From Halpernia humi (lineage in GTDB: Bacteria; Bacteroidota; Bacteroidia; Flavobacteriales; Weeksellaceae), in assembly GCF_900108025.1 (NCBI RefSeq), contig NZ_FNUS01000001.1:62001-126000 (forward strand): a DNA stretch of 64,000 nucleotides, in the 5' to 3' direction. The notes below the pieces were generated by a model that did not search any database, was not told where the DNA came from, and saw only the letters and a list, made by a program, of their open reading frames with translations. Made by a program: the position numbers and the translations under genes. Below, one piece after another: positions 1 through 8,674 of this stretch. How positions within the stretch are numbered: position 1 is the first letter of the stretch; each line of letters starts with the position of its first letter.

Positions 1-1679
1 GTTGCGCTGTAAGGAATTGATTTCCCAGTATCAACACCATTAATGTAGATTTCTAAAACATTATTAGAAACATCAGCCGCAGCAGAATATTGCAATTGCG
101 TTGTAACGGTTAAACTTCCTATACCGTTCGGCGCTGATAGTGCAGTTAAAGAACCGTGTCTAATGGTAATTGCTCGGCCGTTAATGGTTAAATCTGTTCT
201 AGAATCTTCAGAAGTCCAAGAAATACCGTTACTCGTCCAGTTATAGGTGGAATAATTTGACGAAGCAGGTGGAATGGTTTCAAAATTTTCATTGCCGCAG
301 TCTGTCCCAATTGCTAAAGTGGTTCCCATAACGACGTTGCTTTTTGGCGAAGCATTTCCAGCCGCGTCTTTTGCAACTACGTAAATGTTATAGGTAGTGT
401 TTGGGTCTAAATTGGCGATATTAGAATCTGTAGAATCGGACGATCCAAATAACGCATCGTTTACATAAATTTCGTAAGATGTTACTTCTACATTGTCAGT
501 TGCTGCTGTCCATTGTATGGCGATATTATTACTACCGATTGAAGTGATAGTTAAATTTGTAGCAGCAGTTGGTGGTGTAATATCTACTAAGGTTGTTCCC
601 GTAGCGGTGTTGCTTTGCCCCGAAACATTTCCTGCAGCATCTACAGCGACTACATTAAAGTTAAAAGTTGTTCCTTGCGCTAAACCAGAAACCGTTGCAG
701 TAGTGCTAGAAGAGTTGGTTTTAAAGACACCATCTACAAAAATTTTGTAGTAAGCCACGCCAACATTATCAGTAGAAGCCGTCCAAGTTAAATTTGCTGT
801 AGCGCTTGTAGTAGATGTAACAGCTAGATTTGTAGGGGTAGAAGGAACTTCATTATCCACAACTTGTGTGCCCCAGATCTGTTGTACCCATTCTGGATGG
901 TCAATAAATGGGTTTCTGTTACCTTGAAAGACATAGGCGGCATTATTTCTTTCAATTTCACTTGGTGAAACTGGATCTTGTGCAGCCCAAGCTAGTAAAA
1001 CATCTCTTTCCCAAACTGTTAAACCAGGATAAGTTGTATTTCCTAACATATCGCCACTTGAAAAAGTGGAAAGTTTAGATTCGTATCTTGTTACAAAATA
1101 AAAAATCATTCTAGCGATATCACCTTTAAACTCATTTATGGGTTCACATGCTGAACCAGAATAACCTTTGGAGGAACTAGGGCCTACTTTTGTGCCATTT
1201 TTTGAGGTAAATGAAGGGCTTGAAACTAATGCATAAGGATAATTACTTCTCATACCATTCACCTTTCCATCAGTGGGACGGATGAAATTTATATCTGACA
1301 CCATCGGAGAGTTGGAGCCAAATAAACTTTGTGGCACCACGTGTTCTCTATTGTAGCAATCACCTTCTTTGCTATAATTTCCACATTTTTTTGTGCCATG
1401 TGTATAATTATATGGATCAGGGCCAGTTGGATTTTCGGAATACATATCTAAAACAGAACCATCATTTTCATAAAAATGATCAGAATCAGTAGTAGGATAA
1501 CCATTATATAAACCATTATAACCGTTGTCTCTGGATCCGTTTGTGATGATTTGGCTTAATTTTGTTTTTAATGCAGCACCAGTTAATCCTGCCGTTCCAT
1601 CATAATATCCTGCTGGAGCTTGGGCATTGGCAAAACTTAAAAGTAAAGTAATTGTAAATAGAGTAAAAAGTTTTTTCAT
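1..1679 (-). CDS. Secreted endonuclease I family nuclease with FnIII domains (3' end outside window)
   Basis: The reading frame is open from an ATG at 1679 to the window edge, giving about 559 residues. Residues 1-20 form a signal peptide ending in ANAQA. Residues ~20-270 are an endonuclease I (EndA/NucM/BsnA) domain; the family active-site motif is seen as NREHVVPQSLF at ~110-120, with the conserved NRNPFIDHPEW near 254-264 closing the domain. Two fibronectin type III domains follow (~278-365 and ~370-455), each with a TDNV..Y.I..D pattern, and then a beta-rich module that runs off the edge. The family degrades DNA (and often RNA) non-specifically outside the cell. Given the PorU/PorV genes in this window, secretion by the type IX system is likely, but the C-terminal sorting domain that would prove it is not included. 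Confidence 0.9.
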   Translation of the reverse strand, partial: MKKLFTLFTITLLLSFANAQAPAGYYDGTAGLTGAALKTKLSQIITNGSRDNGYNGLYNGYPTTDSDHFYENDGSVLDMYSENPTGPDPYNYTHGTKKCGNYSKEGDCYNREHVVPQSLFGSNSPMVSDINFIRPTDGKVNGMRSNYPYALVSSPSFTSKNGTKVGPSSSKGYSGSACEPINEFKGDIARMIFYFVTRYESKLSTFSSGDMLGNTTYPGLTVWERDVLLAWAAQDPVSPSEIERNNAAYVFQGNRNPFIDHPEWVQQIWGTQVVDNEVPSTPTNLAVTSTTSATANLTWTASTDNVGVAYYKIFVDGVFKTNSSSTTATVSGLAQGTTFNFNVVAVDAAGNVSGQSNTATGTTLVDITPPTAATNLTITSIGSNNIAIQWTAATDNVEVTSYEIYVNDALFGSSDSTDSNIANLDPNTTYNIYVVAKDAAGNASPKSNVVMGTTLAIGTDCGNENFETIPPASSNYSTYNWTSNGISWTSEDSRTDLTINGRAITIRHGSLTALSAPNGIGSLTVTTQLQYSAAADVSNNVLEIYINGVDTGKSIPYSA

Positions 1680-1785
1680 AAAAAAGAATTATTTTTTTCG
1701 GGCGATAAAGGTAAAAATTAATTTCCGATCAAAATCAATTATTTAAAAATTAACACTATTGTAATACTAAAAACGTCTGTATATT

Positions 1786-2991
1786 TTAGTTATTGATGAT
1801 ATTTCGTTTATTGATTTTAGAAAAAATGAGGGAAACTAATATTCCGAAAAAACCTGCGGTTAAACTAACAATAAGATAATTTTGCCATATAATTTTCACG
1901 GGAAAAGGTAGCGTTGCGCCTGCTTTGAAGAAACCAGTTTCAATTTGTAAAAAAGAAACCAAAGTTCCAAGAATTAAACCAGCAATAATTCCGAATAACA
2001 CGATTAGTAAACCTGTGTAGAAATAAACCATTCTCAAACTTCTCACTGGGAAACCTAAGGAAATTAAAGATTTTGCCTGCTCTTTTTTGTCTAATTGCAA
2101 AATAATAATTGCACCTGCCAAATTAAATGTAGTAATAAAAATAACGAGCGCAAAAATTAAATATATGAAGAATTTCTCCGTATTTATCATTTTCCAAAAA
2201 GCAGCATTTTCTTCTTTTTGAGTTTTTATCACCACTTTATTTCCTAATGAATTTTGCAAATCATTTTTAATTTGATCGGCTTGTGATGCGTCTTGTAATT
2301 TTATTACAATACTATAGGCCGAATTTTTGGGTAAGGACAAAAGCTCTTGCGCTAATTCTAGAGGTGAAATAATATAATTGTTGAGTTGGTCATTTCCGGG
2401 GAAAATCCCTGTTACATAAATATCTTTTTTATTAAAAATATCCGCTTCTTTGCTAATCATGCCAACACCAGATTTTGGCATCATCAAAGTTGCGGATGCG
2501 TTTTTAGAATTTACTGGGATTTCTAATCGGTCGTCTAACTGGCTTTCCATCAGCACTTCGTTCACATATTTAAAACTAGGATATGTGCCATAAAAAATAC
2601 TTTTATTGATAGGATTAACAGAAGTGTAGGCCGAATCTACGCCGCGCAAATAGGCAATTTCTCCTACATCGTTATAATCAATATAGACTTTTTCATCTAT
2701 CACTTTAGAAAAGTGAGCGATATTTTTATTGGCAGCAAGTTTTTTGGTAATAGTTGCTAAATCAGGTAAAGTTTTTCCAGTTTTACTTGTTATAGTAAGG
2801 TCTGCATGAAGGTTTGAAATTAAATCTTGGTTTAAAACTTCGAGGCCAGAAAATACAGAAACGATAATAAACATTGAGGCCACAGCAACCATCATTGCAC
2901 AGGCAGAAAGCCAAGTTATAAACGTTACTGCTGTACTTCCTTTTTTGGAAAGCAAATATCTGGATGCTATGTAGAACGCTGTGTTTTTCAA
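1786..2991 (-). CDS. LolC/LolE-type ABC transporter permease (FtsX/MacB fold)
   Basis: A 401-residue inner-membrane protein. One membrane helix at ~22-48 is followed by a large periplasmic MacB-type domain (~50-270), then three helices at ~274-300, ~320-348 and ~370-393, which is the FtsX/LolE topology. Such permeases work with a separate LolD-like ATPase to release lipoproteins from, or move other substrates across, the inner membrane; no ATPase gene is adjacent. The start is TTG at 2991, 6 nt after the rbfA stop codon, and gives the N-terminus KNTAFYIASRYLLSKK typical of the family; no ATG gives a complete first helix. It is probably co-transcribed with rbfA. The substrate is not known. Confidence 0.85.
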   Translation of the reverse strand: MKNTAFYIASRYLLSKKGSTAVTFITWLSACAMMVAVASMFIIVSVFSGLEVLNQDLISNLHADLTITSKTGKTLPDLATITKKLAANKNIAHFSKVIDEKVYIDYNDVGEIAYLRGVDSAYTSVNPINKSIFYGTYPSFKYVNEVLMESQLDDRLEIPVNSKNASATLMMPKSGVGMISKEADIFNKKDIYVTGIFPGNDQLNNYIISPLELAQELLSLPKNSAYSIVIKLQDASQADQIKNDLQNSLGNKVVIKTQKEENAAFWKMINTEKFFIYLIFALVIFITTFNLAGAIIILQLDKKEQAKSLISLGFPVRSLRMVYFYTGLLIVLFGIIAGLILGTLVSFLQIETGFFKAGATLPFPVKIIWQNYLIVSLTAGFFGILVSLIFSKINKRNIINN

Positions 2992-2997
2992 TTTTTT

Positions 2998-3357
2998 TTA
3001 AAGAATCGGATTGTCGCCTTCACCTTTTAATTCACGTTCTATAGCTTCTACATCATCCAAAGAAGTATCTAGAAAAAATGTAAGTTGCGGAATAATGCGC
3101 ACTTGCTTGGCCATTTTTTGGCCGATATAATTGCGGTATGTTGCTTTTTGCTCTTCAATTTCGTTCATTACCGCTTTTCTATTTTCTGGAGGGAAAATAC
3201 TTAAATATATTTTTGCTACACCCAAATCTGCAGAAATTTTCACATCAGAAACACTCACTAAAATCGTTTGCTTACTTTCTGCGGCTTGTTTTCTAAATAA
3301 TTCTGCTAAATCCTCTTGTAAGATTTGCGCTATTTTTCGTTGTCTGTTACTTTCCAT
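2998..3357 (-). CDS. rbfA: Ribosome-binding factor A
   Basis: This 119-residue protein has the RbfA KH-like fold: an N-terminal RQRKIAQILQEDLAELF, a central SADLGVAKIYLSIF strand and a C-terminal IPQLTFFLDTSLDD. RbfA binds the 30S subunit during late maturation of 16S rRNA (5' end helix) and is needed for growth in the cold. The length matches the family. It is the first gene of a two-gene unit with the downstream permease. A -7 box lies immediately upstream on the minus strand. Confidence 0.95.
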   Translation of the reverse strand: MESNRQRKIAQILQEDLAELFRKQAAESKQTILVSVSDVKISADLGVAKIYLSIFPPENRKAVMNEIEEQKATYRNYIGQKMAKQVRIIPQLTFFLDTSLDDVEAIERELKGEGDNPIL

Positions 3358-3364
3358 AATGCTG

Positions 3365-3372
3365 CAAATTTA
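3365..3372 (-). promoter_or_regulatory. -7 box (TAAATTTG) for rbfA
   Basis: On the minus strand the sequence TAAATTTG fits the Bacteroidetes TAnnTTTG -7 consensus and ends 7 nt before the rbfA ATG, implying a very short leader. Confidence 0.5.
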
Positions 3373-3397
3373 CTAAATTTGTGGGGATGTTTTTAAG

Positions 3398-3432
3398 GTA
3401 AAAGCAAAAAGTAGAAAGGAAAAAGTAAATCT
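3398..3432 (+). repeat. Degenerate heptamer array (5 units)
   Basis: Five consecutive 7-mers (gtaaaag, caaaaag, tagaaag, gaaaaag, taaatct) in the divergent gap between rbfA and the epimerase gene. The 7-bp phase is kept while the bases drift. See the heptamer finding. Confidence 0.6.
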
Positions 3433-3509
3433 TAAAAAGAAATTGTTTTTAGACATTTGAAAGCAATAGCACATTAAAATAAACAAAAATAAATAAAAAC
3501 CACACAATT

Positions 3510-3908
3510 GTGAAACTAGAACATATAGGAATCGCAGTAAAATCTTTAGAAACATCAGACCAATTATTTTCTAGATTACTCGGAAAAGACTTTTATAAGC
3601 AAGAAAGTGTGGAAAGAGAAGGCGTAAAAACCAGTTTCTACAAAGTAGGAGAGAGTAAAATAGAACTTTTAGAAGCCCAAAATAATGAAAGTGCCATTGC
3701 GAAATATTTAGATAAAAATAGGGAAGGCGTGCATCATTTGGCTTTTGGTGTAGAAAATATTTTAGAAGAAATTAAGCGTTTAGAAAATGCTGGCTTCCAG
3801 TTTATTTCTAAAGAGCCTAAAGTAGGGGCAGATAATAAACTCGTCGTTTTTCTACATCCAAAAACTACCAACGGCGTCTTGGTAGAAATTTGCCAAGAAA
3901 AAAACTAA
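3510..3908 (+). CDS. mce: Methylmalonyl-CoA epimerase
   Basis: A 132-residue vicinal-oxygen-chelate (glyoxalase fold) protein that interconverts the 2R and 2S forms of methylmalonyl-CoA, linking propionyl-CoA carboxylase to methylmalonyl-CoA mutase. The opening LEHIGIAV with His5, the acidic Glu52, His76 in VHHLAFGV and Glu126 in VLVEIC are the expected metal-binding positions, and length matches the family. The start is GTG at 3510; the N-terminus begins exactly where the fold begins. It is transcribed divergently from rbfA. Confidence 0.93.
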   Translation: MKLEHIGIAVKSLETSDQLFSRLLGKDFYKQESVEREGVKTSFYKVGESKIELLEAQNNESAIAKYLDKNREGVHHLAFGVENILEEIKRLENAGFQFISKEPKVGADNKLVVFLHPKTTNGVLVEICQEKN

Positions 3909-3984
3909 AAAATTTTTATTATTTCACAAAAAATATTAGATTTGCACACCAATAAAAACAGAAGCATAACTACTTCGCGTTTTA

Positions 3985-4058
3985 GGTCCTATAGCTCAGT
4001 TGGTTAGAGCACCTGACTCATAATCAGGTGGTCCCTGGTTCGAGCCCAGGTGGGACCA
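3985..4058 (+). tRNA. tRNA with CAT anticodon (Met, or Ile2 if lysidine-modified)
   Basis: A full cloverleaf can be drawn. The acceptor arm GGTCCTA pairs with TGGGACC with one G-T pair, the D arm holds AGCTCAGTTGGTTAGAGC, the anticodon stem CCTGA/TCAGG encloses loop CTCATAA with anticodon CAT, and the T arm holds CTGGTTCGAGCCCAG. The discriminator base is A at 4058 and CCA is not encoded. The CAT anticodon alone does not separate elongator Met from the tRNA-Ile2 that TilS modifies. Confidence 0.95.
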
Positions 4059-4066
4059 CAGCCTAA

Positions 4067-4094
4067 AAACCTTCGCTTTTTGCGAAGGTTTTTT
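4067..4094 (+). terminator. Rho-independent terminator after the tRNA
   Basis: A 10-bp perfect stem (AAACCTTCGC / GCGAAGGTTT) with a TTTTT loop, followed by a T run, begins 9 nt after the tRNA. Confidence 0.85.
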
Positions 4095-4372
4095 GTTTTA
4101 AAATCAATTTTATTGTTTAGATTATGCTTTGCTGTATTTTTTTAATAAAAAGCCAGTGAAAGAAAATTATTGATTTAAAGCAAAATCGCTTTATTTCGAA
4201 ACTAATTATTTATAAACCAGAAATAATGTGTTTTTTTTTAGAGATTTAAAATTGCTGAAAAATCAAATCTTTATTTGTAATGGTATGAAAATGTTATTCA
4301 ATATTATATTTCGTTAAAAAAACCAGCAAATTTTCCTTTTAATTCGCAAAATTTCATTTCAAAAAAAAGTAG

Positions 4373-4380
4373 TACTTTTG
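4373..4380 (+). promoter_or_regulatory. -7 box (TACTTTTG) that fixes the start of the HAD gene
   Basis: TACTTTTG matches TAnnTTTG. The implied transcript starts near 4386, so the open frame upstream of the ATG at 4399 cannot be translated. Apart from this box I see nothing in the ~300-nt AT-rich gap from 4095 to 4398. Confidence 0.6.
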
Positions 4381-4398
4381 CAACTTGAAAAAACAGTT

Positions 4399-4800
4399 AT
4401 GGAATTAAATTATTTAAATCATTTAAGCCCATCATTGAAAGATGGTGTAAAAAATTATTTGATAGATATAGACGGCACAATTACAGATGATGTACCAAAT
4501 GAAGAGCCAGAAAGAATGGTGGATTGTGAGCCCTATTTAGATGCGCTTCATACTATAAACAAGTGGTACGACGAAGGTCATCAAATTTGTTTTTTTACCT
4601 CTCGAACTGAAGATTTAAAGCAAATTACAATAGATTGGTTAGACAAAAATGGCTTTAAATACCACAGTGTTTTATGTGGAAAACCAAGAGGTGGAAATTA
4701 CCACTGGATTGATAATCATTTGGTAAAAGCGACCCGATACAAAGGGAAATTTACCGATTTGGTAGAAAAAAATGTAAGCATCGAAGTATTTAAAGATTAA
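4399..4800 (+). CDS. HAD-superfamily phosphatase-like protein
   Basis: A 133-residue protein with all four haloacid dehalogenase motifs: DIDGT (Asp23/Asp25), FFTSRT (Ser68), Lys95 in GKPRGG, and the acidic motif WIDNH (Asp105). There is little room for a cap domain, so the substrate may be a phosphoprotein or an extended molecule, or catalysis may be vestigial. It lies 41 nt before the SerA-like gene on the same strand. A link to serine synthesis through phosphoserine is tempting but is not supported by specific motifs. Proteins of this kind are, as I recall, sometimes labelled phosphoheptose isomerase; nothing here looks like a sugar isomerase fold. Confidence 0.75.
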   Translation: MELNYLNHLSPSLKDGVKNYLIDIDGTITDDVPNEEPERMVDCEPYLDALHTINKWYDEGHQICFFTSRTEDLKQITIDWLDKNGFKYHSVLCGKPRGGNYHWIDNHLVKATRYKGKFTDLVEKNVSIEVFKD

Positions 4801-4841
4801 TAATCTTACTATAATATTTAATAAAGAAATACAGAAAATTA

Positions 4842-5807
4842 ATGAAAATATTAGCAAATGATGGCATCAATCAATCTGGTATTGACGCTTTAGAAAAAGA
4901 AGGATTTGATGTAATTACGACAAAAGTTCCGCAAGAATTTTTAGCAGATTTCATTAATAAGGAAGGTATAAAAACGCTGCTCGTTAGAAGTGCCACTAAA
5001 GTTCGAAAGGAATTAATTGATATTTGTCCAGGTTTAGAAATCATCGGTCGTGGCGGCGTTGGTATGGATAATATAGATGTAGATTATGCCCGCTCAAAAG
5101 GGCTTCACGTCATCAATACGCCTTCGTCTTCATCAGAATCTGTAGCAGAATTGGTTTTTGCGCATTTATTTACGGGTGCTCGTTTTTTACAGCAATCAAA
5201 CCGAGAAATGCCATTAAAAGGAAACACAGAATTTGCAAAACTTAAAAAATCTTTCGAAGCCGGCACAGAACTTCGCGGCAAAACTATTGGTATTATTGGT
5301 ATGGGCAGAATTGGCCAAGAAGTAGCGAAAATTGCGCTGGGCCTTGGTATGAAAGTGATTGCCGCAGATAACCAAGTAGGAAGAGCAAGTATAAAGTTGA
5401 AATTTTATAATGGGCAATTCATTAATGTTGATATCGAAACTGAGCCATTGCAAGGCATTTTTAAACATGCAGATTTTATCACTTTGCACGTTCCAGCACA
5501 AAAAAATGGTTTTATGATTGGTGCACAAGAATTTGCTTTAATGAAAGATGGTGCAGCAATTATAAACTGTTCTAGAGGTGGCGTGATAGACGAAGATGCA
5601 CTTTTAGATGCTTTAGATTCTGAGAAAATTTCCTTTGCAGGTTTAGATGTTTTTATAAATGAACCAACGCCAAATGAGAAAATTTTAAATCATCCAAGAA
5701 TTTCGCTTACACCACACACAGGTGCTTCAACTTTAGAAGCGCAAGATAGAATTGGTATTTCTTTAGCCAAGCAAATTGCCAGTATTCTGCAAAATCAGAA
5801 CCATTAA
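4842..5807 (+). CDS. serA: D-2-hydroxyacid dehydrogenase, phosphoglycerate dehydrogenase (SerA) type
   Basis: 321 residues with the D-isomer-specific 2-hydroxyacid dehydrogenase fold. The NAD-binding glycine motif GMGRIG is at ~153-158. The catalytic triad is Arg245 (NCSRGGVIDE), Glu274 (FINEPTP) and His292 (TPHTGAST). The substrate-loop signature GRGGVGMDNID at ~69-79 is characteristic of 3-phosphoglycerate dehydrogenases. It would oxidise 3-phosphoglycerate to 3-phosphohydroxypyruvate, the first step of serine synthesis. It has no C-terminal ACT domain, so it is a short-type enzyme without that serine feedback site. serC is not adjacent, so a related hydroxyacid substrate remains possible. 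Confidence 0.85.
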   Translation: MKILANDGINQSGIDALEKEGFDVITTKVPQEFLADFINKEGIKTLLVRSATKVRKELIDICPGLEIIGRGGVGMDNIDVDYARSKGLHVINTPSSSSESVAELVFAHLFTGARFLQQSNREMPLKGNTEFAKLKKSFEAGTELRGKTIGIIGMGRIGQEVAKIALGLGMKVIAADNQVGRASIKLKFYNGQFINVDIETEPLQGIFKHADFITLHVPAQKNGFMIGAQEFALMKDGAAIINCSRGGVIDEDALLDALDSEKISFAGLDVFINEPTPNEKILNHPRISLTPHTGASTLEAQDRIGISLAKQIASILQNQNH

Positions 5808-5827
5808 GTAAACAAATATTCAAAAAA

Positions 5828-5867
5828 AAACTCGTCTCAAATATGTTTGAGACGAGTTTTTTTTTTT
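5828..5867. terminator. Bidirectional terminator between serA and mscL
   Basis: An 11-bp perfect stem (CTCGTCTCAAA / TTTGAGACGAG) with loop TATG is flanked by an A run on the left and a T run on the right, so it can end transcription from both convergent genes. Confidence 0.9.
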
Positions 5868-5884
5868 CAATTCAAAAGCAGAAA

Positions 5885-6256
5885 TTATTTTTTTAATAAA
5901 TCTCTTATCTCCATTAATAATTCTTCCTCTTTGGTTGGGCCTGCTGGAGCCGCTTCTACTTCCGGTTTTTTAGTTTTATTAACCGCTTTTATCACCAAAA
6001 ATAAAACAATGGCTACTAAAAGAAAACTAATTACTGCGGAAAGAAAATTACCATACATCACACCGTGCCAAGAAAGCAACTCTATTTTGTCTGCACCTGC
6101 CGCTTTCAAAGCCGGATTTAGCAATAGCGGTGTAATAACATCTGCCACTAAAGAACTAATTATCTTCCCAAAAGCAGCACCAATAATCACGGCAACAGCC
6201 AAATCTACAACGTTCCCTTTAAACGCAAATTCTTTAAATTCTTTTACTAATCCCAT
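5885..6256 (-). CDS. mscL: Large-conductance mechanosensitive channel
   Basis: A 123-residue MscL: short amphipathic N-terminus ([15 protein letters not shown]), first helix with [16 protein letters not shown] at ~17-40, periplasmic loop, second helix ~74-97, and a charged C-terminal helix [16 protein letters not shown]. The homopentamer opens at high membrane tension and releases solutes during osmotic downshock. Length and topology are normal. The gene is single and convergent with serA. Confidence 0.95.
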   Translation of the reverse strand: MGLVKEFKEFAFKGNVVDLAVAVIIGAAFGKIISSLVADVITPLLLNPALKAAGADKIELLSWHGVMYGNFLSAVISFLLVAIVLFLVIKAVNKTKKPEVEAAPAGPTKEEELLMEIRDLLKK

Positions 6257-6330
6257 AATGTTTTTTTTGTTTTAATGTTATTTGTAACAAATGTATTAAT
6301 TTATATTAATAATTGAAAAAAATATCAAAT

Positions 6331-6927
6331 TTATCCTATAGAACGCTCCAAAAGAACCATCATCAATAAACTTAAAACCACCAAAGATTCATCATTTTCT
6401 GGTATATTGCTAATTTTACTAAGTTGAAACCTACGCCCAAATAAAGAAGGCATCTTTTTTAAGCGAAAAAGAATCTTATCATTATTATCTTTTACCAAAT
6501 AAGACGGATTTAGAAAATAACCTGTAAACATGCCAATTATAGGGATTTCACCAACCATTCCATCGAACATTTTTATCCATGGGTTTTCTTCTGTAATTTT
6601 ATAAACTTCATTTTTGTTTGTATCAAAAACATTATAAGTCGCGCGCCAAAAAGATTTCATCCCTTTTCGAGATACACTTCCCAAATTGGTTCCTGAATTT
6701 TCTTTAATTGAATAAGATGCATTAAAATCTATCCATTGGTTCGCATTAATATTATATAAAATTTCCGATTTTTTCTCATCCCGGTACACTTGTACATCAT
6801 CTTTTAATTTAAAAATTTTCGAGCGCACATAAGCCAGATGTTGTCCTTTGCTATCAGTCATGTTAAAATCACTGGCAAGCGTGGTGATTTTAAATTTTAA
6901 ATCTAAAGGATAGTTTAAGTTTTTCAT
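6331..6927 (-). CDS. LURP-one/YxjI-related (Tubby C-terminal-like) protein
   Basis: A 198-residue protein whose alternating beta strands (YPLDLKFKITTLASDFNM, GQHLAYVRSKIFKLKDDVQVY) fit the LURP-one-related/scramblase-like beta barrel. A hydrophobic helix-like stretch (EIPIIGMFTGYFLNPSYLV) lies at ~126-145 and a hydrophobic C-terminus follows. No signal peptide is seen. The biochemical role of bacterial LURP-one proteins is unknown. The family assignment rests on the overall strand pattern and is moderately sure. Confidence 0.6.
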   Translation of the reverse strand: MKNLNYPLDLKFKITTLASDFNMTDSKGQHLAYVRSKIFKLKDDVQVYRDEKKSEILYNINANQWIDFNASYSIKENSGTNLGSVSRKGMKSFWRATYNVFDTNKNEVYKITEENPWIKMFDGMVGEIPIIGMFTGYFLNPSYLVKDNNDKILFRLKKMPSLFGRRFQLSKISNIPENDESLVVLSLLMMVLLERSIG

Positions 6928-7133
6928 AGTTTTTTTTTTTTGATTTTAAAACGTTTATACAATCGCCAAAATTCATGCGTGAATATCTCTGAACTATTTT
7001 ATTATAATCAGAATCGGTGATTTTTCAATTGTTTGCAAACTTGCCAAATGCGATTTTATAATTTATGTTTTGTTTTGAATTAAAAATTGAAAGTACAAAA
7101 AATGTGTGAAATCGTAGAGATTTATTTTTTGCC

Positions 7134-7141
7134 TAAATTTG
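7134..7141 (+). promoter_or_regulatory. -7 box (TAAATTTG) that fixes the start of nnr
   Basis: TAAATTTG ends 21 nt before the ATG at 7162. It lies inside the longer open frame that begins at 7087, which argues that the first 25 codons of that frame are not translated. Confidence 0.6.
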
Positions 7142-7161
7142 TCTTAAACCCTTTTATTTTT

Positions 7162-8661
7162 ATGAAACTATTAAACGCCAACCAAATAAAATCTGCTGAC
7201 AAATTCACACTTGAAGAACAAAAAATATCGTCACTTCAATTAATGGAGCGCGCAGCAGAAACGGCGGTTGAGTATTTAATTTCTAAAATTAGAAACACGC
7301 AGAAATTTTGCATTTTTTGTGGAAAAGGAAACAATGGTGGCGACGGTTTTGCGATTGCGAGATTGCTTTATCAAAAATCGTATGATGTTGAGGTTTTTAC
7401 AGATTTATCAAACATAAATTTTTCTGATGAAGCCAAAACTAACTTTCAGAAAGTGAAAAGCATTTCTGGCATTGATTTAAATGATTTTTCTGAGGTTGAA
7501 AATATGAGGTTTAAGGCAAATTCAATTATTTTGGATTGTATTTTTGGAATTGGATTAAATCGGAAAATTGAAGGCAAAATTGAACGTTTGATTCAGGTTT
7601 TAAATACCATTAATTTAAAAAAAATTTCTATTGATATTCCATCTGGCTTACTTTCGGATGGCTTCACTCCGAACGACTTTACCGTATTAAAAGCCGATGA
7701 AACTTTGAGTTTTCAGTTTTGGAAAAAGGCTTTTTTTTATCCTGAAACTGGCAGATTTTGTGGAAAAATTCAAATTTTAAATATTGGTATTTCAGAAAAT
7801 TTTATTGCAAGTTCGGAAAGTACGGAATATATTATTGATGAGCATTTAATTAAAAATATTTATCAACCAAGAGAAGATTTTGTAAACAAAGGAACTTTCG
7901 GCAAAACGGTAATGATTGCCGGAAGTTATGGCAAAATTGGCGCTGCAGTTTTAGCAACAAAAGCGGCTTTAAAATCTGGAAGTGGTCTCACTTTTTGCGC
8001 CGCACCAAAATGTGGCTACAATGTTTTGCAAAATTCTGCGCCCGAAGCAATGTTTATAGAATCGGGTGAAAATTTTATAGAATTTTTAGATTTGCCGGAA
8101 GATGGTGTTTTGGGAATTGGCCCAGGTTTGGGAACTGAAGCAGACACAGAAAAAGTGGTTTTAAATTTAATTAAAAATCAAAAAATGCCAATGGTGATCG
8201 ATGCTGATGCTTTAAATATTTTATCTAAAAATAAAGATTTTTTAAAATATATTCCAACAAACTCCATTATTACGCCACATCCAAAAGAGTTTGAACGATT
8301 ATTTGGTGCAAGTAAAAATGCTTTTGAACGAACAGAATTGGCCAAGCGAAAAGCAAAGGAACTAAATATTTTTATAGTTTTAAAAGGCCATCACACGCAA
8401 ATTATTTCGCCAGAAAAAGAAGTTTTTTATAACATCACCGGCAACAGTGGCATGGCAAAAGGTGGTAGCGGCGATGCTTTGACGGGAATTATCACTTCAT
8501 TTTTAAGTCAGAATTATTCCCCAAAAAACGCCGCAATTTTTGGTGTTTGGCTACATGGAAAAGCCGGTGATTTTGCCGCCGAAAAATATTCTAAAGAATC
8601 TATTTTGCCTTCTGATTTAATAGAAAATATAGCTGAAGTTTTTAAGGATTTACAGCCTTAA
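7162..8661 (+). CDS. nnr: Bifunctional NAD(P)H-hydrate epimerase / ADP-dependent NAD(P)H-hydrate dehydratase
   Basis: A 499-residue fusion. The N-terminal epimerase domain (~1-210) carries FCGKGNNGGDGFAIAR at ~52-67 and DIPSGL; it interconverts the R and S forms of NAD(P)HX. The C-terminal kinase-like dehydratase domain (~225-495) carries IDADALN, TPHPKEF and the active-site loop MAKGGSGDALTG; it dehydrates S-NAD(P)HX at the cost of ADP. Together they repair damaged nicotinamide cofactors. The ATG at 7162 is chosen because the family starts at this MK(L/I)LxxxQI and because a -7 box lies just upstream. Confidence 0.95.
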   Translation: MKLLNANQIKSADKFTLEEQKISSLQLMERAAETAVEYLISKIRNTQKFCIFCGKGNNGGDGFAIARLLYQKSYDVEVFTDLSNINFSDEAKTNFQKVKSISGIDLNDFSEVENMRFKANSIILDCIFGIGLNRKIEGKIERLIQVLNTINLKKISIDIPSGLLSDGFTPNDFTVLKADETLSFQFWKKAFFYPETGRFCGKIQILNIGISENFIASSESTEYIIDEHLIKNIYQPREDFVNKGTFGKTVMIAGSYGKIGAAVLATKAALKSGSGLTFCAAPKCGYNVLQNSAPEAMFIESGENFIEFLDLPEDGVLGIGPGLGTEADTEKVVLNLIKNQKMPMVIDADALNILSKNKDFLKYIPTNSIITPHPKEFERLFGASKNAFERTELAKRKAKELNIFIVLKGHHTQIISPEKEVFYNITGNSGMAKGGSGDALTGIITSFLSQNYSPKNAAIFGVWLHGKAGDFAAEKYSKESILPSDLIENIAEVFKDLQP

Positions 8662-8674
8662 TTTTTAGAAAAAA

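Noticed and set aside
493-750. Plus-strand open frame inside the endonuclease gene
   Set aside because: It is antisense to the well-formed FnIII region, is low-complexity Val/Ala-rich, and has no initiation signals.
3373-3555. 60-codon minus-strand frame in the rbfA-mce gap
   Set aside because: It overlaps the heptamer array and the rbfA promoter, and its protein is low-complexity Phe/Leu.
5847-6275. 142-codon plus-strand frame opposite mscL
   Set aside because: It is the shadow of a clear MscL gene and starts inside the bidirectional terminator.
7087-7161. Longer N-terminus for the NAD(P)HX repair enzyme
   Set aside because: A -7 box lies inside this stretch, and the family N-terminus begins at the ATG at 7162.
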